Shown here: piece after piece, positions 7,725 to 14,302 of the stretch
How the letters are laid out: every line of letters starts with the position of its first letter
Position numbering within the stretch: position 1 is the first letter of the stretch
Assembly (NCBI GenBank): GCA_016291475.1
Contig: JAEEXJ010000032.1
Coordinates: 1 to 29,141, forward strand
DNA length: 29,141 bases
Source of the DNA: Lachnospiraceae bacterium
Lineage (GTDB): Bacteria; Bacillota_A; Clostridia; Lachnospirales; Lachnospiraceae
Direction: 5' to 3'
The notes under the pieces: model-generated
Databases searched by the model: none
Told to the model about the DNA's origin: nothing
The model's input: the letters and a program-made list of their open reading frames with translations, nothing else
Position numbers and translations under genes: made by a program

Positions 7725-8417
7725 ATGAGCAGAACTTACAGTGACAATTTTGAGATAGGTTCCATGGAAGAGCTGGCATCTGCCGTAAAAGAATTCGGAT
7801 TTGTTCCATTTTTTGCGGGAGATATAGAGGGCTTTTCTCTGGAAGAGCACATAGCGGACGGATGCTGGTATATTGACTCGGATCCTTGGGAAGCCTGGGA
7901 GTGGAAAGGACCGGTTATCAGGAAAACCGGGTGTGCATACGGAAAATTTCTGGCAAACAAGGCGGTATATATCAGCAAGGAGTGGTTCCCTGATTTTGCC
8001 AATTACAGGCGTGACGGGTATGACTTTGACGCCAGGTATGAGGACGGACTTGCTTCATATAATGATAAGACTCTGTATGAGCTGGTAGACGAAAATGCCC
8101 CGATCCTCTCCAAGGAACTTAAGGAAATAGGAAATTACCGTAAGGGCGGAAAAAAGGGATTTGATTCGTCCATAACCCGTCTCCAGAAGCAGTGTTATGT
8201 TATCACAAGCGATTTTACCCATTCCAAGGACAGATTCGGTAATGAATACGGGTGGGGAATAGCTGTATATACAACTCCCGAAAAGTTCATGGGTAAAAAG
8301 TTTACCGATAAAGTCTATAAAAGAAGCCCGGAAGAATCACTGGAAAGGATCGTCACGCATTTTAAGAAGATCCTCCCGGATGCTGATGAGGTGCAGATCA
8401 GGAAAGTGCTGAAATAA
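7725..8417 (+). CDS. AlkZ-related protein
   Basis: This 230-residue cytoplasmic protein resembles a group annotated as AlkZ-related, after the AlkZ/YcaQ DNA glycosylases that repair crosslinks. Recognisable parts are the acidic, aromatic stretch around CWYIDSDPWEAWEWKG (about 47-62), and the C-terminal VITSDFTHSKDRFGNEYGWG followed by a helical segment with SPEESLERIVTHFKKILPDA. It is shorter than true AlkZ (about 380-400 residues), so it probably keeps only part of the fold and may not have glycosylase activity. It starts 12 bases after the MBL gene and is the last gene before a terminator. Family assignment comes from recall, not a search. Confidence 0.6.
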   Translation: MSRTYSDNFEIGSMEELASAVKEFGFVPFFAGDIEGFSLEEHIADGCWYIDSDPWEAWEWKGPVIRKTGCAYGKFLANKAVYISKEWFPDFANYRRDGYDFDARYEDGLASYNDKTLYELVDENAPILSKELKEIGNYRKGGKKGFDSSITRLQKQCYVITSDFTHSKDRFGNEYGWGIAVYTTPEKFMGKKFTDKVYKRSPEESLERIVTHFKKILPDADEVQIRKVLK

Positions 8418-8430
8418 AAGGTTTCAGTCT

Positions 8431-8472
8431 AAAAAAAGGACCGACTTAAGAACAAAAAGCGGTCCTTTTTTT
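8431..8472 (+). terminator. Rho-independent terminator after the alkZ-like gene
   Basis: Seven A followed by GGACCG (8431-8443) pairs with CGGTCC and seven T (8460-8472) around a 16-base loop. The A-run on the left means it may also work on the opposite strand, but no gene runs toward it from the right. Confidence 0.85.
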
Positions 8473-8559
8473 ACAAAATACCGTTAGTGAACGATCTGAA
8501 GCAATGTTATCCTTAATATATAGTATAGAAGGGCCAAAGTCGGCAGAAAGGAAAGAATA

Positions 8560-9735
8560 ATGGAGAATTTTTCATTCTATTCACCCACTTGTTTTATATT
8601 CGGAAAAGATTCTGAGGAAAAGACCGGAGCTTGCGTTAAGAGGTTCGGCGGAAGCAAAGTCCTCATTCATTACGGCGGCGGAAGTGTAGTTCGTTCCGGG
8701 CTTTTGGACAGGGTAAAGCAGTCTCTTGAGAAAGCAGGCGTTTCTTATGTAGAGCTCGGAGGAGTTAAGCCCAACCCAAGAAGCGGACTTGTATATGAAG
8801 GAATCGAACTTTGCAGAAAAGAAAACGTTGATTTTATCCTTGCGGTAGGCGGAGGAAGCGCCATTGATTCTTCCAAGGCTATAGCAGCAGGCGTACCTTA
8901 CGAAGGGGATTTCTGGGATTTCTATCAGGGAAAATGGATAGAAAATGCCCTTCCCGTAGGAACAGTTCTTACGATCGCAGCAGCGGGAAGCGAAGGAAGC
9001 CCGGATTCCGTAATTACCAAAGAGGAGGGAATGTTTAAGAGAGGCGCCAGCGGAGATGCCATCAGACCTAAATTCAGCATCCTTAACCCCGCACTTACCC
9101 AGACCCTTCCCGCATATCAGACCGCAGCAGGAATTACAGATATAATGGCTCATCTCTACGAGAGATATCTGACCAACTCCGAGGAGGTTGAAGTAACCGA
9201 CAGACTCATCGAGGCACTTCTTCTTACGATGATCCATGAAGGACCCAGAGTAATTGCAGATCCTGATAACTACGATGCAAGAGCCAATATTATGTGGGCA
9301 GGAACCGTAGCTCATAACAATACATGCGGTGTCGGAAGGAGCCAGGACTGGCTCAGCCACTCTATCGAGCATGAACTTTCAGCCCTTTATGACTGTGCAC
9401 ACGGTGCGGGACTTGCGGTTACCATGCCTGCTGTATTTACATATGAAATGAGCCATAATGTTATGAGATTTGCCCAGGTGGCAGTGAGGGTATGGGGATG
9501 CCAGATGGATTTTGCTCATCCCGAAGTTACCGCAAAGGCAGGTATTGAGGCATTCAGAAACTTCCTTATTTCCATCGGAATGCCTAAGAACTTTGAAGAG
9601 CTCGGGGCTAAGGAAGAGGATATCCCTAAGTTGGTTGATGTCCTTTGCAACGGCGACGGAAGAAAAGGAACCATCTCCGGATTTATCACTCTTAATGAGA
9701 AAGAGTGCGCTGAGATCTACAAAATGATGGTTTAA
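8560..9735 (+). CDS. Iron-containing alcohol dehydrogenase (butanol dehydrogenase type)
   Basis: This 391-residue group III (iron-dependent) alcohol dehydrogenase reduces aldehydes such as butyraldehyde with NAD(P)H. The nucleotide-binding motif VGGGSAIDSSKA is at about 106-117. Metal ligands fall in GITDIMAHLYERY (Asp and His near 192-196) and in HSIEHELSALYDCAHGAG (two His near 270-285). Length and order match YugJ/YqhD-like butanol dehydrogenases. AGAAAGGAAAG lies just before the ATG. The 88-base gap upstream has a possible -10 (TATAGT, 8519-8524) but no clear -35. It is the first gene of a three-gene operon, with 13 bases to the next gene. A role in fermentation or aldehyde detoxification is inferred. 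Confidence 0.9.
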   Translation: MENFSFYSPTCFIFGKDSEEKTGACVKRFGGSKVLIHYGGGSVVRSGLLDRVKQSLEKAGVSYVELGGVKPNPRSGLVYEGIELCRKENVDFILAVGGGSAIDSSKAIAAGVPYEGDFWDFYQGKWIENALPVGTVLTIAAAGSEGSPDSVITKEEGMFKRGASGDAIRPKFSILNPALTQTLPAYQTAAGITDIMAHLYERYLTNSEEVEVTDRLIEALLLTMIHEGPRVIADPDNYDARANIMWAGTVAHNNTCGVGRSQDWLSHSIEHELSALYDCAHGAGLAVTMPAVFTYEMSHNVMRFAQVAVRVWGCQMDFAHPEVTAKAGIEAFRNFLISIGMPKNFEELGAKEEDIPKLVDVLCNGDGRKGTISGFITLNEKECAEIYKMMV

Positions 9736-9748
9736 TCAGAGGAAAAAA

Positions 9749-10579
9749 ATGATCATTAGCGGACAAACATTTGATGAAGAAAGAGCACTTTACGGAAGAG
9801 ACGGGATCGTTGCCATTGATTGCAGATTCGACGGACCCGCCGACGGTGAAAGTGCATTTAAAGAAGGAAAAAATATTGAGGTCAGGAATACTTATTTTAA
9901 TCTCAGATATCCCTTCTGGCATGACGATAACCTGACAATCGCCGACTGTGAGATGACGGATAAATGCAGGGCTGCGCTTTGGTATACGAATAACGCAACC
10001 ATCACAGATACCAAAATGCATGGTATCAAAGCTCTCAGAGAGTGTTCGGATATCAGGATAAAAGACTGCGATATCATATCTCCGGAATTCGGCTGGTCGG
10101 TAAACGGTATCGAGATGAAGGATTCGAGTGCCGAAAGCGAATATTTTATGATGCGTTCAAACAATCTTAAGTTCGAAAACGTATCCTTAAAGGGAAAGTA
10201 TTCCTTTCAGTATATAACCGATTCTGTATTTGAAAATTGTAATTTTGATACAAAGGATGCGTTCTGGCACGCCAAAAATGTAACGGTAAGAAATTCGATC
10301 GTTAAGGGTGAGTATCTTGCCTGGTATTGCGAGAATGTGACTTTTGAAAACTGTACCATCAGCGGAACACAGCCTCTTTGTTATTGCAAGAACCTTAAGC
10401 TTATCAATTGCAGGATGATTGATGCTGATCTTGCTTTTGAGAAATCTGATGTGGATGCTACGATCACCACACCAATGATAAGTATTAAAAATCCGACTTC
10501 CGGAACTATAAACGTACCTGAAGTGGGCGAGATCATAATGGATGATCCGGGTGCAAAGGGTATTATTAAAACAAGTTAA
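9749..10579 (+). CDS. DUF3737-family right-handed beta-helix protein
   Basis: The 276-residue protein consists of short repeats of the pattern (V/I)xNxxF/CxxxxA/SxxxC..., for example NIEVRNTYFN, NLTIADCEMT, NVTVRNSIVK and NVTFENCTIS, giving stacked beta-helix coils of about 20 residues. This is the DUF3737 pattern, with MIISGQTFDEERALYG at the N-terminus and the IKNPTSGTINVPEVG end. There is no signal peptide, so it is probably cytoplasmic despite its pectin-lyase-like fold. Conserved Trp, Tyr and Cys positions on the coils (for example FWHDDN, LWYTNN, FWHAKN, AWYCEN) suggest a ligand groove. It sits between two redox enzymes with gaps of 13 and 12 bases. The biochemical role of the family is, as far as I know, unknown. 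Confidence 0.85.
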   Translation: MIISGQTFDEERALYGRDGIVAIDCRFDGPADGESAFKEGKNIEVRNTYFNLRYPFWHDDNLTIADCEMTDKCRAALWYTNNATITDTKMHGIKALRECSDIRIKDCDIISPEFGWSVNGIEMKDSSAESEYFMMRSNNLKFENVSLKGKYSFQYITDSVFENCNFDTKDAFWHAKNVTVRNSIVKGEYLAWYCENVTFENCTISGTQPLCYCKNLKLINCRMIDADLAFEKSDVDATITTPMISIKNPTSGTINVPEVGEIIMDDPGAKGIIKTS

Positions 10580-10591
10580 AGGGGAAAATGT

Positions 10592-11713
10592 ATGAGTATT
10601 GATCTGAACAAAATGCCGAAACTCGGTTTCGGACTTATGAGACTTCCTGAAAAAGACGGGGTTATCGATCATGAACACGTATGCAGAATGGTTGATAAAT
10701 ACATGGAAGCCGGAATGAATTATTTTGATACGGCATATGTATATCACGGGGGAAAGTCTGAAGTAGCGGCAAGAGAAGCTCTTGTAAAGCGTTACCCAAG
10801 GGAAGATTTTATGGTAGCAACCAAACTTCCCGCATGGGAGATCAAGAAAGAAGAGGATATTGAAAGAATCTTTAAAGAACAGCAGGAAAGACTGGGTGTT
10901 GATTATTTTGATTTCTATCTTCTGCATTCCATAGAGGAAGGAAACAATTATGACGTATATGTGAAGTATGATTGTTTCGACTGGGGAATGAAGAAGAAGG
11001 CCGAAGGGAAAATAAAGCATTTTGGTTTTTCTTTTCATGGAAGTCCCGAGCTTCTTACAGAGATCCTTGATAAACATCCCGAGGTTGAGTTTGTTCAGAT
11101 CCAGCTTAACTACCTTGACAGAACAAATCCCGTAGTAAGATCCCAGGAACTGTATGAAATACTTCATGAGAGAAATATTCCCATTATCGTAATGGAACCT
11201 GTTCGCGGAGGAGCGCTTGCGAGCATGGCTCCCGAGATCGAGGAGATCTTTAAGAAAGCAAGACCCGATAAGTCAGTTGCATCATGGGCACTTCGCTTTG
11301 TCGGATCACTTCCCGGAGTTATGACGATTCTTTCGGGTATGTCCAACGAAGATCAGATGAATGATAATATCGGAACATTTAAGAATTTTGAACCCTTATC
11401 CGATGAAGAGTTTAATATCGTTAATAAGGTTACCGATGAGATCCTTCGTATTCCTCAGATCGGATGTACCGCATGCAAGTATTGCTGTGACGGATGTCCT
11501 ATGAAGATAAGTATTCCGGATGTGTTCAGAACCATTAATACACTTCGAAGATATCCGGATGACTGGAGAAGTAAGAATTTCTATTCCGGATTAACCCAGA
11601 GATCCGGCAAGGCATCCGACTGCGTAGGCTGCGGTCAGTGCGAAAGAGTATGTCCTCAGCATTTACCTATTATCGAACTTATGAAAGAAGCTTCGGAAAT
11701 TCTCGGATATTGA
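10592..11713 (+). CDS. Aldo/keto reductase with C-terminal 4Fe-4S ferredoxin domain
   Basis: The N-terminal TIM barrel is of the aldo/keto reductase type: GFGLMRLP at the start, the active-site Asp and Tyr in MNYFDTAYVYHGGKSE, and the catalytic Lys in VATKLP. The C-terminal part has iron-sulphur motifs: CTACKYCCDGCP (about 290-301), and CVGCGQCERVCP (344-355). Such fusions reduce carbonyl compounds in anaerobes and may take electrons from ferredoxin as well as NAD(P)H. The protein is full length (373 residues). It is the last gene of the alcohol dehydrogenase operon, and the next promoter begins 13 bases after its stop, with no hairpin between. Some readthrough into the MerR-family gene is therefore possible. 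Confidence 0.9.
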   Translation: MSIDLNKMPKLGFGLMRLPEKDGVIDHEHVCRMVDKYMEAGMNYFDTAYVYHGGKSEVAAREALVKRYPREDFMVATKLPAWEIKKEEDIERIFKEQQERLGVDYFDFYLLHSIEEGNNYDVYVKYDCFDWGMKKKAEGKIKHFGFSFHGSPELLTEILDKHPEVEFVQIQLNYLDRTNPVVRSQELYEILHERNIPIIVMEPVRGGALASMAPEIEEIFKKARPDKSVASWALRFVGSLPGVMTILSGMSNEDQMNDNIGTFKNFEPLSDEEFNIVNKVTDEILRIPQIGCTACKYCCDGCPMKISIPDVFRTINTLRRYPDDWRSKNFYSGLTQRSGKASDCVGCGQCERVCPQHLPIIELMKEASEILGY

Positions 11714-11725
11714 TAAAAAAAGTTG

Positions 11726-11756
11726 TTGACCCTTCCCCAAGGGAACCCTCTAAGGT
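11726..11756 (+). promoter_or_regulatory. MerR-type self-regulated promoter/operator
   Basis: TTGACC (11726-11731), an exact 19-base spacer, and TAAGGT (11751-11756) match the architecture of mer-type promoters. The spacer contains the dyad TTCCC-CAA-GGGAA (11733-11745). A MerR-family gene follows immediately, with GGAGG (11771-11775) 7 bases before its ATG, so autoregulation is likely. The same element is upstream of the ABC exporter (5053-5083). Confidence 0.78.
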
Positions 11757-11782
11757 GATATTATAAGAAAGGAGGTTCCCAT

Positions 11783-12964
11783 ATGAACGACAAAATGACA
11801 TCGGGGGAAATAGCAAAAAAGGCGGGCGTATCACAGAAAGCAGTTCGTCTCTACGATGAGAAAGGGCTTCTCAAACCATCGGATTATTCCGAAGGAAATT
11901 ATCGTCTGTATGATAAGGAGGCACTTCAGGTTCTTGAAAAGATCGTAGCACTTAAACAGATCGGATTTTCACTTGAAGAGATCAGAGACAATCTCATTCA
12001 GGGAGAAGCATCGAATGTTGAAGAAGCTTTGAAGATCCAGCTTAAGAACATGGAGGAACAGAAGTATCGTATTGAAAAAGTCATCGCAGCGATACATCGA
12101 ACTTTCGAAAGAAAGAGCAAAGACCTTGACTGGGATGATGTGGCCGAGATGGTCAGGATGATCAATCTGGATCAGTCGGCGGATGAAAGACACTGGGATG
12201 CTCTTAAGCATACCTCTCAGGAAGAAGACTGGTATGTAAAGATATTTAAATCCCTTAACCTTTCACCGGATATGAAGATCCTCGATCTCGGATGCGGATA
12301 TGCCAAGCTTTGGAGAAATAATCGGGATGCTATTCCGAAGAACACCAAGATATTCGGATATGACATTCACGGAAGCTGGGCTGATGATTTCGAAAAGTAT
12401 CTGACGGAAAACAGGGGTAAGCTCCCCCGCGGAGTTGAGATATCTCTGGAGTTCGATGATCTGGAAGGTGAGAGCGCATGGAAGAAAATCTCCAAAGATA
12501 AAGGTTATGATCTTATAATAGCCCATTATCTTAGCTATCAGGTAAAAGACTTTGAAGCGCTTGTGGAAAGATCAAGTAAGGTGTTGGGAAAAGGCGGAGT
12601 ATTTTCCTGTAACTCTGCAGCAGTTAACGGATGGCATTCTTTCAATAAAGAATATTTAAATCGAGCAGGACTTAATTCGTCATTTATAGATGAGATCGTA
12701 AGTGCGGAACAGTCCGGACAGGATGCCTGCGATGAAATGCTTAAGAAATATTTTAAGAAGGTAGATATGATGATCCTCGAGAACACCTGGCATTTTACGG
12801 AGGCGGAAGAACTTTTCGATCGCATGTGCGCAAGATATCCCGGTCAGCAAAAGTACCTGAATGACAATCGAAAGAAGATAATAAAAGTATTCGAAGACGA
12901 CATTAATAGCAATGGAGAGATTGCATATACTTATGGTTCTCTTTTCCGCAGATGCAGTAAATAA
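11783..12964 (+). CDS. MerR-family regulator fused to a SAM-dependent methyltransferase
   Basis: Residues 6-75 form a MerR winged-helix domain (SGEIAKKAGVSQKAVRLYDEKGLL, then NYRLYDKEAL). A dimerisation coiled coil follows (about 75-112). Residues 140 onward form a class I methyltransferase with motif I ILDLGCGYAKLW (166-177) and a later LIIAHYLSYQV strand. MerR proteins twist promoters with 19-base spacers, and this one lies behind such a promoter. The methyltransferase part sits where MerR proteins carry their effector-binding domain, so it may sense SAM or a methyl acceptor, or modify the inducer. The matching operator upstream of the ABC exporter suggests an inducible resistance or export response. 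Domain calls are firm; effector and activity are unknown. Confidence 0.88.
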   Translation: MNDKMTSGEIAKKAGVSQKAVRLYDEKGLLKPSDYSEGNYRLYDKEALQVLEKIVALKQIGFSLEEIRDNLIQGEASNVEEALKIQLKNMEEQKYRIEKVIAAIHRTFERKSKDLDWDDVAEMVRMINLDQSADERHWDALKHTSQEEDWYVKIFKSLNLSPDMKILDLGCGYAKLWRNNRDAIPKNTKIFGYDIHGSWADDFEKYLTENRGKLPRGVEISLEFDDLEGESAWKKISKDKGYDLIIAHYLSYQVKDFEALVERSSKVLGKGGVFSCNSAAVNGWHSFNKEYLNRAGLNSSFIDEIVSAEQSGQDACDEMLKKYFKKVDMMILENTWHFTEAEELFDRMCARYPGQQKYLNDNRKKIIKVFEDDINSNGEIAYTYGSLFRRCSK

Positions 12965-12996
12965 CTAAACAGATTTTCTCTTTATATCAATCCTTT

Positions 12997-13032
12997 AACC
13001 GGCAGGCATGTAAAAGTGCCTGCCGGTTTTTT
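12997..13032 (+). terminator. Rho-independent terminator after the MerR-methyltransferase gene
   Basis: AACCGGCAGGCA (12997-13008) pairs perfectly with TGCCTGCCGGTT (13017-13028) around an 8-base loop, followed by a T-run. Confidence 0.93.
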
Positions 13033-13094
13033 GATGAAAAAATATACAGCGATTATATTGACGATATATGGTTAATTCTTAGTCTTGGGGGTAA

Positions 13095-13100
13095 TATAAT
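13095..13100 (+). promoter_or_regulatory. -10 box upstream of the GNAT gene
   Basis: A perfect TATAAT lies 33 bases before the GNAT start codon. No convincing -35 is found 16-18 bases upstream, so strength is uncertain. Confidence 0.4.
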
Positions 13101-13132
13101 AGAAAATGATCGGATCGGACGGAGGTGATCAT

Positions 13133-13585
13133 ATGGGAATAAACTATTGTAAATTATCGGAAGAACAATTGGATGTATTTATCGAAATGCGAATAAAGCA
13201 GCTTCGTGAAGAAGGAGCTACTGAGGATATAGATCTTGTACCTAACCTCAAGGATTATTACCACAGACATATGAGTGACGGAACTTTTGTATCCTGGCTT
13301 GCCATGGACGGAGATAAAATTGTGGGGACAAGCGGAATGTCTTTTGTGGAAAAACCCCCTTATTTCAGTTGTCCCAGTGGAAAGATCGGACTGTTATCCA
13401 GCATGTTCACGGATCCGGAGTACCGCAGAAAAGGTATAGCCAAGGAACTGTTAACAAGAGTGGTTAATGAGGCAAAAAGCTATGGATGCGGATGTGTTCA
13501 GATAACGGCTTCGGACATGGGTGTACTTCTGTATACAGACTTCGGTTTTGTCAAAAACGGAAATTTCATGCAATATAAGTTTTAG
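13133..13585 (+). CDS. GNAT-family N-acetyltransferase
   Basis: This 150-residue single-domain acetyltransferase has the acetyl-CoA-binding loop in FTDPEYRRKGIAKELL (about 93-108) and the C-terminal LLYTDFGFVKNGNFMQYKF typical of GNAT proteins. The frame is open from an ATG at 13106, but the ATG at 13133 has an excellent GGAGG (13121-13125) 7 bases upstream and is preferred. The gene is flanked by a terminator on the left and a separate possible promoter on the right, so it may be monocistronic; readthrough into the lipid operon 93 bases on cannot be excluded. The acceptor is unknown. Confidence 0.87.
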   Translation: MGINYCKLSEEQLDVFIEMRIKQLREEGATEDIDLVPNLKDYYHRHMSDGTFVSWLAMDGDKIVGTSGMSFVEKPPYFSCPSGKIGLLSSMFTDPEYRRKGIAKELLTRVVNEAKSYGCGCVQITASDMGVLLYTDFGFVKNGNFMQYKF

Positions 13586-13603
13586 GCGAAAAATCCGCAA
13601 ATA

Positions 13604-13612
13604 TGGTAAAAT
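13604..13612 (+). promoter_or_regulatory. Possible extended -10 promoter of the lipid operon
   Basis: TGGTAAAAT (13604-13612) is an extended -10 element 66 bases before the first gene of the large operon. There is no good -35. A weak hairpin (13615-13622 with 13640-13647, one G-T pair) follows. It is the only promoter-like sequence in the 93-base gap. Confidence 0.4.
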
Positions 13613-13678
13613 AGAGGCGTATGTTTCGGTATGTGAAATATACGTCTTTATATTTGCCTTATCCGGAGAAGAACGAAC

Positions 13679-14287
13679 ATGAGCAGTTTTAAGATTTTGG
13701 CGGATACGATAGTGAAGATGTATGTCACATTGCTTCCTGCCATCATTGCCGGGATACTCGTTATGGTCTGGTGTAAGACCGGTTTGATGAAATCGGCGAT
13801 GAAGCCTATGGACATGGGCAAAAATTTCCGTGACGGAAAGAGGATATTCGGGGATAACAAAACCTGGAAAGGTTTTATCGGATATCTGATCTTTGGCGCG
13901 GTCTCTACAGTCATCTGGGGCGCTGTTTGCCATGGCACAGGGATCGATCATCTGAATTATTTCTATGTTAATCATGAGAACACATTTCTTTTCAATCTGA
14001 TGATCGGGGTTCTCCTCGGACTCGGATATGCACTCTTTGAATTACCCAACAGCTTTCTTAAGAGAAGATTGGATATAACACCCGGAAAGACGACATCGGG
14101 AGGATGGAAAGTATTTTTTATTTTCCTCGATCAGGCGGATTCGATATTCGGATGTGCCCTTGTTGTGTGGCTATTCTATGATCTGGGTATCGGTCTGTAT
14201 CTTCTTTATGTTCTGGTAGGTGCTTTTACGCACATTGTCATGAACATGCTGTTGTATGTATGCAAACTCAGAAAAAACCCTTTTTAG
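13679..14287 (+). CDS. CarS-like CDP-archaeol / CDP-lipid synthase
   Basis: This integral membrane protein of 202 residues belongs to the CarS/DUF46 family, which in archaea transfers CMP from CTP to the unsaturated archaetidic acid, making the activated CDP-lipid. Family motifs are clear: FGDNKTWKGFIG (57-68), ELPNSFLKRRLDI (121-133) and the aspartates of FLDQADS (D151, D154). About five membrane helices are seen. In bacteria its natural substrate is uncertain; ordinary bacteria use CdsA, which is a different sequence family. It is the first gene of the large operon, 16 bases before a dikinase gene, and is followed by the two enzymes that would use a CDP-lipid (PssA, then Psd). I infer that it supplies their substrate. 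Confidence 0.85.
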   Translation: MSSFKILADTIVKMYVTLLPAIIAGILVMVWCKTGLMKSAMKPMDMGKNFRDGKRIFGDNKTWKGFIGYLIFGAVSTVIWGAVCHGTGIDHLNYFYVNHENTFLFNLMIGVLLGLGYALFELPNSFLKRRLDITPGKTTSGGWKVFFIFLDQADSIFGCALVVWLFYDLGIGLYLLYVLVGAFTHIVMNMLLYVCKLRKNPF

Positions 14288-14302
14288 TATTGGAGAAAAG
14301 AC

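Noticed and set aside
7059..7850. 263-codon antisense frame across the MBL and AlkZ-related genes
   Set aside because: It crosses two genuine genes and their junction, with no start signal.
10187..11167. 326-codon open frame on the minus strand
   Set aside because: It lies antisense to two well-supported genes (DUF3737 and aldo/keto reductase), has no ribosome binding site or promoter, and its translation matches no family I know. It is a shadow of codon use on the plus strand.
13058..13100. TTGACG (13058-13063) paired with TATAAT (13095-13100) as a GNAT promoter
   Set aside because: The 31-base spacer is far too long for a normal or MerR-type promoter.
13615..13647. Hairpin in the leader of the lipid operon as a riboswitch or terminator
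   Set aside because: It is only 8 base pairs with one wobble and a 17-base loop, has no T-run, and part of it may precede the transcription start. No known riboswitch core is visible.
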